A program made the position numbers and the translations under genes. The notes below the pieces were generated by a model that searched no databases, was not told the DNA's origin, and worked only from the letters and a program-made list of their open reading frames with translations. Below, in pieces: positions 48,953-62,659 of a stretch of DNA of 64,000 nt. Numbering within the stretch: the first letter of the stretch is position 1; each line of letters begins with the position of its first letter. Source of the stretch: Eleginops maclovinus (lineage: Eukaryota > Chordata > Actinopteri > Perciformes > Eleginopidae); NCBI RefSeq assembly GCF_036324505.1, contig NC_086352.1, forward strand, positions 30,646,312 to 30,710,311, read 5' to 3'.

Positions 48953-51900
48953 ACAAATGTACTAAAACTAATAAATAAATAAGTACTTTTTGTATCAGTC
49001 GTTAGTAACCTCCCTACATTTCCATTGGGTGGTGTTGAATTTTTTTCTGTAATTGCTTATGTTTCTGTATTTGCGACGCATTCACATTATCCAAAGTTAA
49101 AGTGCGTTGAGCTCCCCGGGCCACTGCACTTTAGCTTTTGTCCATCTGTTCATCCATTGTCTTGCTTTAACATCCTACCAACTCAATTCCAACCATGGCA
49201 AGCGGCTCCACGTTAGCTAACACAGTGGAGCATTTAGCAGCAAGATTGCTTATTTTACCATTTCATAGAATTCAAATGTTTTGTGTTGTTTTTTTCTAGA
49301 GTTTGTCAAATGCCCAGAAAACACCTTGTCTGTGTCTACTGAATAAATACAATTGTTAAAACAATGTGTTGTGTGTTCCACTGGCTTATGGATTCAGATA
49401 GAAAGAAAACTATGGCTTTTGTCAGTAAAAAGTGGACATCTTTCAAGATGCGTTCTCAAACAGCACCATATGGTCACACCCCATCAACCTCAACAGTCAT
49501 AAAATCTCTACTGAGAACACATTTATTCAGACTCCTTACATTACTACGCTCAAACTCAATTCTGACAGCAATTCTGCTCTCCACTTCCTCTCATTGTTGC
49601 ACTGTACTTTGAGAAACGATCCGCTGAACAATTAGAACGGTAGTCACCTCCATTCTCAGGGAAATGAAAGTCAGAGAAAAGTCACGGAAAGCCACACGTC
49701 TTATCCGACTGGGCCTTTTTAAAGGGAGAACAAAAGGTCTTTCTCCTTCATTTCCCATTAACCTCTATGCTCCTCTGCGCATAGGAAACATGGCGACCTC
49801 GGTGGCCCATGTCACATATCTCATCCGGCTGTGCGGACCGCTTCCTATTGGGGGGATGGTGACATTCAGTGAGGGGTTTTTGTATCTATCCCTAGTCCTT
49901 GGCAGATAAAAGGTGGGTGTTGATGTTTGTCCCAGGTTTCGCTGATATACCGTGGACACACTCCTGATAAGCGAGGAGCTACTGAGACACTGATGAAGCC
50001 TGGAGTGGAACTGACAAGTGGATAACATCGTCAAGAGAAGCAGCCGTTATGGTGCGGATTAGATTTTTGATTATTCGACGCAGGAGGGTTCTCGCTAAGC
50101 AGAACCACGTTGTCAGCATTGTCTGAACTCAATACCAGACAGCATGTCTACTCTTAGCATGTGCCATGATAACACTGTAATGCGTAGTTGGGGGGGATTT
50201 GCTCATATGCAGCAGCAACATCCGTTTAATTTGTTCCCCCTTTTCCTTTTTTTTTTATCCCCTGCACTTCCAGTAATCCACTGAGGCCTGCTCAAATTCT
50301 CATTTCACTGGATAAAAAGATGAAACGCCATTGTAAAAGGAACCCGGTTGTTTATGAATATTAGGCGATGAATGACTTATTGTTTATTTGTCCGAAGCAT
50401 CACATTCTTCCCACCGTGCCGCAGCACATGAAAACTTAAAAAGAGGAAACTAGTCGCAGGAAGAAAAGAAAAAAAAAGGCTTTCAAGCGAACAACTGAGC
50501 ATTCGTGAATGTTTAATTAATCAGTAGTGACAAAAGGGAACAACAATCAACAAAGAGACGCCGATTTTCCATTTCTTATGCATTATTCCCATTGGCAAAT
50601 CACAGAGTGCTGTCAACTACCACTTTGCTCCCTACCCCATCTCCATGGCTGTCCCTGCACTGCGCCGGCAAAACCCTTGGAGAGATACGTTAGCATTTCA
50701 AGAGAGATCCAAAACAATAAGCAGTGGGGATCAAGTAATGGAGTTCAGACAACAAGAGTTCACTGTTGTTCCGTGTTTACATGGATTCTTTTGCGCTATG
50801 TTTTGTTCCTTTTTGCTTCCCGCAGCAGCTTACAGAAGTCATGATCATGAGATGCTAAATCGCCTTCCAAGAACTGACGTCAAGGCTGCAACCTACAGAT
50901 GGGATTTCCCGAAACAGATTCCGTTACATACCTAGCGCCATCTGCCCAAGCATGTTTTGTCAGCTCCGTGACAGGTAACAAGAGGAAGCTCGATGAGAAA
51001 ACACAATAACAAGTCCATACCGCCCAACAACAGACCTCGGCACCCACGCTGAACTCGTCCAATGTCAAAATGGCATAAAGACACAGTATGATCTCTTTCC
51101 TGCTACTGATGGAAACATTTTCTACAAGACTCCTGCTGCTCTGGGGGTCAGTGGCAAGGCTCCCCCGAAGGAAAAAACAAAGTGTACTCATCCACTTACA
51201 GGCTTCTGCCAATCCTAGATGGGTTATACATTTAAATGATGTGATCAGCATGCAGTGGTCATTTAAATGCATGGATGGAATGAGAATATATGAATTGAAT
51301 ATATGAATACATTAGCATACAGAGAAATGGAAAGTGTTTGTGTACTAGTTTGTGAGGGATTGAAGAAACGTAGCTTGTGGCAATTAGCATATGTCAGTGT
51401 TGACAAGCTAAGAGACAGTTGAGAGTAAATGCAGACCATTTATGTTCTTCTACTATAATTATACTAAAACGCTACGATGTTGAATTAAAAGGATCCTTGC
51501 ATAAACGTTTCTACAGCGGAGTTTGTTAAGCTTTCCTGCTGTGTTAAGAAGGGGAAAAAAGGTCACATTTTGAATGCCTTTGATACCAAATAAAGTGATC
51601 CACTGTGGTTTCCTAGTCCATTCCCCACAGTTTTTCAACACATTACATCCTGCACTTTCTAATCTTCCCATAAATATTTGATCGCCCTGATCACCAGCTT
51701 ATACCACATAACAGACTGCACACATGAAAATGTTATAGAATGCAATAAAAATACCACACTTTCCTCAAATGCTCCACATCATAAGAAAGCATGGCCCTTC
51801 ACCTATGCAAAGTGGAGAAAAGCAATTTCTTAATGCTTGCCAGAAGGGCGAGTGCTGTTTCTACATATGCTGATGTTGCTGTAGAATGTCAGGAATGTGC

Positions 51901-52474
51901 TCGTGGTGCTTTTTCAGCCTCTGTAGAATTCAAGTTCAATCAAGCTTTCCTGATGTGGTGATTTGCATTTTTAGTTGGAATTTTATGCAAGTGGGTTATT
52001 ATGTACAGAGTAAGCATTATGAAGGGTCATGCTTATGTAACCAGGGCTCTATCTTCCCAGAATCCTATGTTCTTGATATTGACTTAATAACCAAATCTAA
52101 AGGAATTTTTAAATTTAAAAAGGAAGTTTATTGGTGTCTGTGAGTGATTTCAACATTTTGACCAAGTGTAACATGCATTGAACATTTGACCTAGTGTAAA
52201 AAAAAGAACGCTAGGAAGATCCTGCGAATCCTTGAATGACACCAGTTGATCAGATACAGCACTGAGTTATGGGCGAAGCAGATATGATTTATCATTGTCC
52301 TATTTTCATTTGCCAGGATACTCAAGCAAGCATGTAAATGGGAATACTAATTTCCACTTGTTCCTACTCGCTCATTATTTTCATGCAATAGCCCATTAGA
52401 GATCAGCCGTCCCAAAAATCTCACACACTGATCAGGCTGCATACCAGAAAATAAATATGTTTATTGTGACTCAC

Positions 52475-52769
52475 CGACACCAGACATTTCTGGAACAGAC
52501 GCTCGGTACGGGCCTTCGTTGAACTGCGGCGGATTGTCGTTAATGTCCTGGACTTTGATGATGAACTCGGACGGTGGTTCCAAGGGCTCGTCCGTGTCCG
52601 CGTTGACGACCTGGGCTGTTAGTGTGTACTCGGCCTTCTCCTCACGGTCCAGCCTCTTCATGGCGTGGATGTCACCCGTTAATTCGTTGATGGCGAAGAT
52701 GGTGCCAGCACCCTCGCCCGCTAGGACATACTTGATGTTTTTGCCACCCACATCCAAATCTGTGTGTAG
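52475..52769 (-). CDS. cdh8: Cadherin exon: EC1 (most) and start of EC2
   Basis: A 295-nt exon, phase 0 in, one base of the next codon out, encoding 98 residues that begin LHTDLD. The acceptor on the minus strand is a pyrimidine-rich stretch ending CTGCAG; the donor is GTGAGT. Calcium-site motifs of EC1 are visible: LDRE near residue 40 and the EC1-EC2 linker DINDNPPQF near residues 75-83; VPEMS at 92-96 opens EC2. The tryptophan-bearing N-terminal strand that swaps between partners in type II cadherins should be encoded by the preceding exon, which I could not find up to 64000. Extracellular, adhesive-face domain. [19 protein letters not shown] is close to cadherin-8. Very certain as a type II cadherin exon, less so for the paralogue. 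Confidence 0.95.
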
Positions 52770-54569
52770 CTGCAGGTAAACAGAGATGGAAAATAATTAC
52801 ATTAAAAGGTGGCGTCCTCAGTTTGATCCCACTGTGTGAGCAGAGACAGCTGTGGGGGTTGTAATGAATGCAAGTTGATATGCTCAGCATATTCTAAAAG
52901 TTCTCACCATGTAAATGCAGAAAACACCATAAATGTAATGTGTCGCTTTTTTCCACATTGCTATGCTCAAACTAGTTTAGCAGGGATACTAAACGTGGCT
53001 CAACATAGCCTACACTTTGCTAAATGAGGCCCACTGGGGGCAATAGCTTTGTAAGTAGCACAGGAAATGGACCTTAGCCTACATTGTTCTTCATTATACA
53101 TCGCAAATATATCATACAAACACACAATATGGGGGGATATTGCTCCCTACAGTCGGGAATGCACAGAAGCCAGAAGTGCTATGAATGTGCATTCCAAAAC
53201 AGAGCAGAAAAAAGTATCAAAACCAATGAAAAATGTACGAGGAAACTCTGCACATGATGATTCATGCTGGCAAATAACTAGCCCTAAGTTACTGGACGCT
53301 GCTGCATGTTCCTCATTATTTTTGTAATTACAGTTTCATTAGTTCACTAAGGCTGCATTACGTGCAAGGCTGAGTGGATGGCTCCCACTCGCCGCAGAGC
53401 TGAGTATAACTAATGAGTGTGACAATGCTACATTAGGCTGTTGAAACATCTGTGGACCGAGGAAACAGGCAAAGGCTTCTGTACGTAAAAGAAAAAGGTA
53501 AATTGGAAGCGTAGCGGATACAACAGTGTAGGATGAAAAAAGGTCATAGGAAAAAAGGGACATGAGGAAGGAATATAAGTTGTGTTCACATAAACAGACC
53601 GAGTAAGTCACCTTTAATATAAGCCTTTTTGATCCCCGAGGTGAGTGACTTTCAGAGGGGAGGCGCTGAGTAAAACATTTACAAATCCAGCAGTGTTGTG
53701 ACACGGCTGTCAGCCCTCTTCTTTTGTATTTTTCTTAATATACATTCCTCTCAATAACCCACACACACATCTGAGCCCACACACATGCATACAAACATCT
53801 GTATTCAGCAGCTTTAATTTCATTTCCTGCTACGGTGTTTCAACAGCGTTGGTTAGGGTGCAGAATAGCGAGGTAAAAATCTGTCGGGTGAGAATCCCGA
53901 CCTCTAAACTCTCCCCCCCCCCAACACAATGTTTTTATAAGCCGGCTTTTATGCATATACTGTCTCAGAGGTGTTGTTTGCAGACACTGACAAAGCACAT
54001 TCACTTAAATTGTCACACCTTGCACTTTTGTTTTCCTAATTGTGCCATCATTTCACATGAATGATGTAGCTCATTAACACAAATGCCTCGCAACATCCTG
54101 CACACTGAGAAACTCTTTAAATGAGCTCAAATTAATGATGGTCTGTCATTGTTTTTTTTATCCCACGTGTGACTCCTTGTGTGTGTAGTGGTATGCCTGC
54201 AGCTCTGCATGTATGGCTGCATGTTTCTCTCAAAGGGGTGCAAATTGACAATTTCAGCTTGCATATTGGATTTGATTATGGCATGTATCATGTATATTTT
54301 TAGCAACACATACACAACATAATCCTGGTGTGCATGGCAATTATACTGTAAGGTCACCCATGTACAATTGTATGAACAGTGATGTAGAAACGTGTTTATA
54401 TCGGATATGTTTCAAGGTCAAAATTTGCGTTCAAGCTCAAAGTCAACCATGTTCTGGTTAAACACCTTCAGTTTCATGGAAACTGCTCAATCTCAATATG
54501 CTGGTGATGTAGTGTATTATATTGTATTGTATGTATTAATATATAAATATGAATGGTTATTTAGCATGT

Positions 54570-54657
54570 GACTTTGCATCCTTGGCCAGGTCACCATAAG
54601 GAGTTTTAAAAAAAATGTTTTTATAATTTCTTGGTTAAATAAAGGTTATAAAAAAAA
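54570..54657 (+). mobile_element. LINE 3'-tail fragment
   Basis: TGACTTTGCATCCTTGGCCA, GGTCACCATAAGG, then TTCTTGGTTAAATAAAGGTT and a poly(A) run. The 'ggttaaataaaggtt' end is a well-known LINE 3' terminus in teleosts. Only about 90 bp survive. Confidence 0.6.
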
Positions 54658-56323
54658 GAACCATATCATATAACAAGCATGCTATATCAATATAGATGAG
54701 AGAGTGTACTTGTATTAAAAAATGAATTTAAGTTTGCAAACTTGTTTCATTTTTATTCCAATCACTCTCTCTGGAGTCATTTCCTGTCATCTCCTTTCTT
54801 TCAACTACAAAGGCATAGCAATGCCCTTAAAGATAATTAATGCTACAATGGCACTCAGACCCGCGCCAAGGCCAATGGTGCTTTCAAAAACTTCAAGGAC
54901 TGTCCCACTTGCTGCGTTTGGAAATCATTCTTCCAACTCAAATGTGTTCTGAGCTTTTAGACGAAATGTGGAAACACAACACAAATAATATGTGATCTGT
55001 TGTATTTATATCCGTTTCAGAGTGAAGGGAATGGTTGTATACAATGTTCCCAGAGAGGAATGTATTCCTCTCAATAATCCCAATGTCGTCTGAATGTAAA
55101 CATGATACATGTAATCGTCCAGTGATTCCAACCCATTTAGAATTGTAAAGGGTTCTTCCATTGCACTCTTCCACCAAGAACATAACAGTGAGGCCACAAA
55201 ACAAAACACAAAAAAATGCCAAAATCTTCTTGGCAGACGTAACAATTGATTGAATTCTTATAAACTAACACGTTCCTTTATGCTCAAAAATCTGGTGATT
55301 GCAATGTGAAATAATAATATTCCACCACAGTTAAAAAGTGTTGGCTTATCAACATGGACTTATATGATCATTTGGTTGCTTTATAACCAGGTATGAACTC
55401 AGTCTAATTGTTTTCCTTTTCAAATGTCATCTGAGGGCAGTGCATTGTACAACTATACATCAAGGTGGAATGTCATGTACCAGATAAGCACACACAAAAC
55501 ATTTCATTATGTTGGTCGATCAATTCCTCTGCTTGTAACATTCAAATAGAGTTTTAACATTGTGCACCTCTCTATGTAAGCACAATCCATAGTGTATTGT
55601 GGCTGACACGTTAACAAAAATGACCGATGAATGACTAAATGGTCAACTACAAAAACGGGACACTGTGTGATTTCTTTAAAAAGAGAAAGTTGTGCAGTCA
55701 ATTATCACTTTGCTGGAATCTGCCACTTTGTACACTGCATTCCCTGAAAGTTGGTCGGTAACCAGCTGCAGCCCTATACACTGACGTCTCCTCTAAATGC
55801 CCTGGTCGCCCACTTCTCAGACAGCCTTCGCACTGGAGTGCACAAACAATCATCAAAGAGTACAATTACTGAAGGGGGGAATATGTCACAGGTCCCTGTC
55901 ATTAACTGAGTTGCCCAGGCAACTAAAACAGAGAGTCAGTGACATTGACTGTGGCGTTCAGGAACAAAGCAACATTACAGTATCATGTTCACTGACTGTC
56001 TTTGTTTATTCTGTGTTTGAGGACTAACAGTAGCAACAGAGCTGTTAGTAGCCTTGTGTTCCTGGCTGTAAAATCTAAAGCCCTATCCACCCAGGACTGG
56101 TATTACCAAGGCCCCCCACCAGCTAAACCTGTGATTTATTAAAATATACCGCACCTTTCCCATGGTATCAGCCTATATGTCAAAAATAAGTATCTCATGT
56201 TTAAATTTCAAACATTATATTATAAATGCCTACTTATATATTATTATGTTCCCTGTGAATGGCTCTCTAGGTCTCTACACTGTAGTGTCACCCCGCAAAT
56301 TTGCACCAAAAATGCTGTAAAAA

Positions 56324-56502
56324 GGCCCCGGCCGTGGCGCAACTGGCTGGGGCACCTGCACCGCACGCCGGCGACCCGGGTTCGATTCCCGACCCGTGGT
56401 CCTTTCCGGATCCCACCCCGACTCTCTCTCCCACTTTCCTGTCACCCTCCACTGTCCTATCCAATTAAAGTCAAAAAGCCCACAAAAATCACTTAAAAAA
56501 AA
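56324..56502 (+). mobile_element. tRNA-derived SINE, plus strand
   Basis: The head has a good internal RNA polymerase III promoter: A box TGGCGCAACTGG at about 56335-56346 and a perfect B box GGTTCGATTCC near 56379-56389. After it come a CT-rich body (CTCTCTCCCACTTTCCTGTCA), an AATTAAAGTCAAAAAG tail and a poly(A) run. The insert is flanked by a 16-bp target duplication with one mismatch, AAAAATGCTGTAAAAA (56308-56323) and AAAAATGCTATAAAAA (56503-56518). The body matches a SINE type common in spiny-rayed fishes. The good duplication suggests a fairly recent insertion. Confidence 0.9.
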
Positions 56503-58462
56503 AAAAATGCTATAAAAAAACTTCATTTACAATGCTATGTGATACCCATATGATATCCTATATCATTATCTTCTCTACAAGGACGCATTTTCTGGGAGTT
56601 CCGCTGTGATTTTTCAGCTAACTGACTACGTAGAAGCGCTACCCTTACTATCTGCACTTCAAAAGGCTGGTTTCCAATCAAATGACATCTATGCTAAGCG
56701 GCGTGAGCTAGCAGGGAAGGTTACCATAGAAACACAACTTAAATGGTTGTTTTTAACTCAAGGCTCTGCACCCAACGTCACAATGGGCAAAGAGCATGTC
56801 ATCTGAATGCAGCTAAACCCTAACCCTACTGACATGGCATTGCGTTGGGATCACAGACAACCTCCATAATTATTACAATTTACTAAAGGTATCTAGGTAA
56901 TGAACATGAGCTTTATTGTATTGGTGTAAACAGAATATATCATGAGAAGAAAACACTCATTAGAGAATTAAGTGTGTGTGGGGAAGCTTATAATGACTCG
57001 TTCATTCGCTGCTGTACTAAAATCAGCCATATATGTGGAAGCTGCAGCTCAGAGTGATAAAGGAAGCCTTGATTGACAGCAGAAATTACCTCGTGGCATA
57101 ACTTTACGGTACTCTTTTGGCATGGGGCCAGTACTGTTGTGCACGCCCATACCTGCACACACACACACATTCATTTGCAAACTCCAAATCAGGGGCTGCA
57201 TGGGACTTCTTATTCTGTCAGCGGAAGAGGAAATATGTCAGTCCCTGCTGAAGACGAGCTTTGTACGGCAATCACTTGAGCAATCACTGTATCCTAATGA
57301 GGAAGATTCTACAGATTCCACTCCTACCCCTCAAAAGCCCCCACCCCTGCCTCGTGGCGCCCGGGTTCCACATACTTAAGTGTAGTCCTACAGAGGGAAC
57401 TAATGATGTTGCTCCTTGTCAGGGCACATCGCAGATAGGACGTGTGCTCCTCCTATGCATGTACCAGCAGGACTGGAGAAGGAGAGGCAGAGTGAAGTGA
57501 GGAGCGAGAGGGAGGAGATGCTGTCACTGTGATGCAGCTTGTCAGCTACTGTCTGCTTGAACAGACTGCACACAGCACGTCTCACTGCCTCCTCCAAATT
57601 CTACCTCAGTTGGTACTCTGCCAGGGTCAACCGCTAGAGTAACACTTTTTGTGATGCTAAAATGCATTATGAACAAACTTATAATGCGGTATAATCTGCA
57701 TTTAGCACTGTATAAATATAGTTCTAAGTACTCAATGAGATCCATAATGGCAGGACATAAAGCTTTTTATAACAAGATGTATTAGAAGAGTACTGCATTT
57801 CTGTTTAACTGCCCTGCCCTTGTGTAGTCTAGCTTTGTAACCAAGGGTACGTGTGTGTACTTAAAATAACCTAATAACGTCATGTGTTAATGTCTTTCAA
57901 GGTAATAAAAGACACACATCTCTGCGGCACTCTTTCATTCTCGCTGCAGAGGCTATTTCTTGATTATTAAAACTCTTAATAGCAAATGTAGTATCTTTTG
58001 ATCATCTTTTTATAACATTATCTTCACCACAGAGGTAAGGTGTCATAATACTTCATAATTGCTGCTCAGAACAGTGTTACCATTACTACTTGTGTACATA
58101 GAAGACAGACCCTTTGCAAGAATGTAAACGTAATATAAAAGTCTTAAATGAATCATTCAAAACTCCTTTCAACTAAAAGTACAGAACTATGATCAAGTCA
58201 TTTTACTTGTAAAAATCTACCCCTATGATAGATATTGTATATTGTTATATGTGACTTACAATTCCAAAAACATGTGTGTAGTAATTCACTTTGAGTAAGT
58301 AGCTAGGTAAGTTGTAACTTCATTAAATATTCAAGGTTAGGTAATATGTCCAGTGGTTCCTCACCTAGGGCTACCATGCAAGTGATCACAACACATTTAG
58401 TAGTGTAACAACCGGTATGATCTTTAAGAACCCAAGATATTCATAAAATTTATAATATTTGT

Positions 58463-58575
58463 TCGTTCTAGTAGCTGTTGGATAAATGTAGTGGAGTAAA
58501 AGAACCAAACAAAGTATAATAAATAAGTATAGAAGAAGTGTCTCAAATCTTTTCTTAAGTACAATACATTAGTGT
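58463..58575 (-). repeat. Dispersed repeat family D, fragment
   Basis: ATAAATGTAGTGGAGTAAAA, then CTCAAATCTTTTCTTAAGTA, is the reverse-strand counterpart of the family seen at 8505-8578. The flanking 58000-58330 and 20925-21060 stretches (AAAGTAAAAGTCC, CTTACTTGT) may be related but are weaker. Confidence 0.4.
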
Positions 58576-58747
58576 TTCCCTATTTTCAACAACTGTCATT
58601 TAATATTTCACATGACATTACCTAGCATTTACCTGACAATTTGTCCAAAGCAACTTACAATAAGTTATATATATGTGTGATTTGATTCAAGGATTAGTTA
58701 TGTTATTGAACAACACAGGGTTGTCCATGAAATATATAGGTATAGTC

Positions 58748-59228
58748 CACTGGTGTCCAAACTGTGGCCAGTGGCCCATTCTTAATGGAACATGGCCCAC
58801 ACAAGAAACTTCAGCTTGTCTTATATTTCACTTTCTTAAATGTATATGTCAAAATATATCACACAGTATTCATGTGTTAGTAAGCCCAATTTTCAAATTA
58901 ATTTAGTTAATTAAAGTAGAAAACATATTCTAACAAGTTTTAGTTGATAAAAAAAGTCCAATAACTCATTTCCATAACAAGCTTGAAATGTGCTCTTCAT
59001 ATTTCTCCTTATTATAAGCAATCTGAGACTTCTATTTTAAGGACTTAGCGGCCTACACTTTTTGTAACAAAATAAATGAAGACATAAGGAAAACATGTTT
59101 AAAGATGAATTATTTCATCAAGCAAAAATGTACTTATATTTGAATGATTTTGTTAATCTATAACTGGCCCAGCCCTTCGTATGTTTGTATGTATGTTGAG
59201 ATCAGTGAAACATGTGTTGACACCCCTG
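58748..59228. mobile_element. Short non-autonomous hAT-type transposon (481 bp)
   Basis: Flanked by an 8-bp target duplication with one mismatch, GTATAGTC (58740-58747) and GTATAATC (59229-59236). Left end CACTGGTGTCCAAACTGTGG; right end TTGACACCCCTG, reversed CAGGGGTGTCAA. The GTGGCC..TGGCCCA context near the left end is typical of hAT elements of the CAGGGGTGTC kind. No coding capacity. Lies in the first visible intron (52770-64000). Confidence 0.82.
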
Positions 59229-62200
59229 GTATAATCCCTATTTTGCGATACAAGAAAAGAAAAAAAAGGCAGGATATAATTGTTGGCGGTTTTGTGTGGA
59301 GGAGTTCATGGTATTTAATGTAGCAAATGATGCAAACTGCAGAAGACGTGTTACAGAATGAAAATGTGCAGCACTATATAATGCATCATCGTGTTGACTC
59401 TAAATGTCATGTTTGGTTAGATCCTATTTAAAACTAAATCCGACAGACTTGTTTAACAGAGGTTGCATGACCAGACCGTAAAATGTCATGTTACCCATTA
59501 AATTTGTAGTAGATTGCATGTTGTTATGTAAAATGTATGGGAACCCCAGGGCCATGCACTGCATGGACTAGTTAACATAGCACCTTTTCTAACGGCCAGA
59601 TGTTGACCTTTTTTCTTTTATAGTGCAGAGTTTAATATAGCCTAGTTTTCCTGGTCAAAGTGACCCAGTCCCACAGAGCAATCCAAAGAATTCATACAAG
59701 AGTGCTTCATACGGCAATGAGGGGCCAAAAGGGGTAATTCATTGCCAAAAGTGATAAAATTAGAGCTACCATTTTTTCCCCATCTGTACACCCTGAGGCA
59801 ACTCTAGCCTAAATAGTTACTCCACATAGATTCTGCTCAAACATGTCTGGTAATTAATTGTCGCTTCTTCCTCCCATTTGTTGGATTTTGACTCTGTTAA
59901 TTACACCTACATGAATAATCTGTAATTCTAAATATTGCAATAACATTTTGAATGTACGGAGCAGATGGCGCGATGCATGATATATGATACACTTAGCTAT
60001 TCTTGGGAACATTTTCCCTCCAGTCTGTCTCATGGCACGTAGCGTTTTATCAAATTGGACAGAAAAAGTTCCCCTTCTGGTGTGATCTACAAAAGACTTC
60101 ATTGAAGAAAAACTGTATAGTGAACATATGCGGTGGTGGAAGATTGGATATAAAAGGTTCTGAAACTAACCCTAACCCCGTCCTTCAACTAAACTATTTT
60201 AGGTCTTTTAGGTGCCAAAAAGTGTTATTCTCATTGAGAACAACACTCTTTTACTGCCACGTTATCCATTGTTCTCCCCTTGCATTGGTTCACAAAAGAA
60301 TTCAATTAATTGGGATATTGGTTCATCTCTTGCGACAGAACAATAATCAATACTGCTCTCCGGAGAGGTCAAACACGGTATTCATGGAGGCCAAAAAGGG
60401 GAAAGAGAACCTTACATGTTTTCCTGTTCATTTATTATCACTGCAGACAGCTTTTTTTATTGAGACAATGGAAAAGAGATTGTGTCACAACCCACATACA
60501 AGCAAAGGTGAAGGTTTGTAATCGAAAAAGCACTGCACTCAGGAAAGTTACAGTAATTACAATCAGTACAGAGACTCCCAGTGTTATACCTTCTCCACAC
60601 TGCTTTTGTGAGAACAGAGAACGGAGGAGTCTTTGGCAAGCTTTTGCCTTTCACTTTCAATCTGTTCCATTTTGCTCTTGGACAATCGGGAATTAATGAG
60701 ACAAACAAAGAAAAAACAAAAAATACAACACCATTTGAACTGGATTTGTGTGCAATCTCTACCAAGGTCAATCAGGGCTAATGTGTTCTGTGGCCATCCC
60801 TGCACTTTGAGCAATGGCACATGTGTTGCTTTTCACTTACCAGTGGCGCATTATTGCTTCTGGAGAATAAGTCAAAGTCAAAGCGGCTACCTTTGGAAAC
60901 AAGAGGGCGGCACAATTAGATTTAGCCACCCATGAAAAGCCTTTTTGTTTGTGAGTGTGGATGCATGGGAGGATGCATTTTAATCATCGGAGGCTACAGT
61001 GTCACCACAGAAAGAGAACGGAGGATAAGAAAATAAAACAACTCCGCATAATGAGGCCAGGCCTTTCGGGCTACAGCACTTCAAGAATGACCTATTGTAT
61101 ATGTGAGCAATATTCAGTAAAGATTTTTACCGCCTGCTCATTACAGCCTTTTGTTACAACATTAGACAATCAGTGTGTTCATTGGTGTGTGCCAAACACA
61201 ACCGTCATCGCCAGAAAAACAAAAGGTAAATAAGAAACACGACAGAGCTTTTGTCAAATTCCTGGCAGCTCGGCATGTTTTTCTGTGAAGAGCTCTGCAG
61301 TTCGAATTAATTCCGCAAGAACAACCTGTGATTTTAGCAAAACAAACAAATAACAAAAAGAAATGTTCTCAGCAATAAAGAGCCGTGAAGAAAGTGTAAA
61401 TGAGCTCTGCTGCGGAGGCTGCGGCGAGCATGCTGAGTGTTAAATAGAGGGAGATTTTTTAGCATTAACCTCGACTATTGTCATTACCCTACCTGTGGGC
61501 ACCGAACTCATCGGTATACACAGCATGGTGAAGGCGGGTGGTGCAGAGGGGGGGTGGTGCAAAACAAAACAAGCTTAATCAAGGAGCACAACAGTTTTTC
61601 TCTTTCTTCAGCGTGGCTGACCTAATCAAATCATGCAACGAGATTGATTTCACGAGGTGCAGATGGATCCCGTAGCAAGTCTAATTCAATGTGCCGGCTT
61701 TCCACTATGATGTGTGTTTTCTCGGTCCAGATGGTGCCGCTCGGGTTTATAATTCATATTTCAACATTTCACCCCCCCCCCCTCCTCTCCTTCACTCCCT
61801 CCCTCTTTCTTTCACTCACTTACAGGCTATTTTCCCCATTTTCCGTTCGTAGTTTAACCACTGAGTAAATCAGCGTGGATCTGTCAAACATGGGATCCTG
61901 TGATCTTGTTAAATGTCACAAGCAACACACGCCGACTGTGGAGTTTCACGGTGGGAATGTTGCGGCTGATGTTAAGGAAAGTTGAGGGGTCGGGTATAGT
62001 ATATAATATCAGGGAGTGTGGACAAAATGATTAGGTGGGAGGAGAGGTCAGAAAATAAGGAGCATATTCTAATTTATCCCTGGACTTTTTTACACAGCAG
62101 GGGAGTTTTCTTTTATCTTTTCTCATCCCTAATTTATATTTGACTCCAGGCTTATTTTGTACTGTACTTAACAGATATATACAGAATCAACCCTAAAAAG

Positions 62201-62599
62201 TTAAGAGGCCTGTTCAAACCTAATTTATAAAACACATTTTTACAAACTAAAACTTGTGTGACCACAGTCCCCATAAATATACTCCATTACACCCAGAAGT
62301 CTTTCATTTGTGCTTGAATAATGTTTTATTAATCATCATTTATTTAAATCAGATATGTTCTTTACACTTCTAACTGCTGTCTATGGTGTTAATCCGGATT
62401 CATTAAAACAATCATATTCTATAATCTGATCAGTTTATCATCTACCTTAATGAAATTCTGGATGGGTAAAAAGTTGATTGTACTTTCCATCTTGAAGACT
62501 GGCCTTGCATGTGAGAACACAATACAGGTCTTGTTAAATGATGTACTTAGTGTACCATATGTCATAGTATAGATTGCGTAATGTACTGTGATTCTGCAA

Positions 62600-62601
<2 letters not shown>

Positions 62602-62657
<56 letters not shown>
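62602..62657 (+). repeat. (AAT)n microsatellite, 56 nt
   Basis: About 18 uninterrupted trinucleotide units; on the minus strand it translates to a run of isoleucines, which is an artefact. Confidence 0.97.

Positions 62658-62659
<2 letters not shown>

Larger units (their letters stand above)
23783..52474 (-). other. Large intron, 28,692 nt
   Basis: Contains most of the repeats: hAT-type element 23976-24420, LINE tail 26283-26340, three-copy array 28373-29345, family A 31506-31905, direct repeats 33745-34005, block C copies at 37.9 and 39.8 kb, (AC)n, the Tc1-like element, old repeats at 45510-46190, and the SINE at 48775-48952. Unassigned stretches over 300 bp: 24430-26280, 26340-28370, 29350-31500, 31910-33740, 34010-37880, 38140-39540, 42480-45500, 46200-48770 and 48960-52470. 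Within these, 46400-46700 is GC-rich and 47280-48130 is repeat-free with mixed composition. Confidence 0.85.

Noticed and set aside
49364..49612. Possible end of a LINE reverse transcriptase (SLLRTHLFR-like words)
   Set aside because: Too short, with no further similarity upstream or downstream and no recognisable tail.
56324..56400. Possible tRNA gene
   Set aside because: A and B boxes are present but there is no foldable acceptor stem, and a SINE body, tail and target duplication follow.
60003..60521. 172-aa open frame on plus
   Set aside because: No domain, no splice-like borders with coding texture, low-complexity stretches; chance frame in a long intron.
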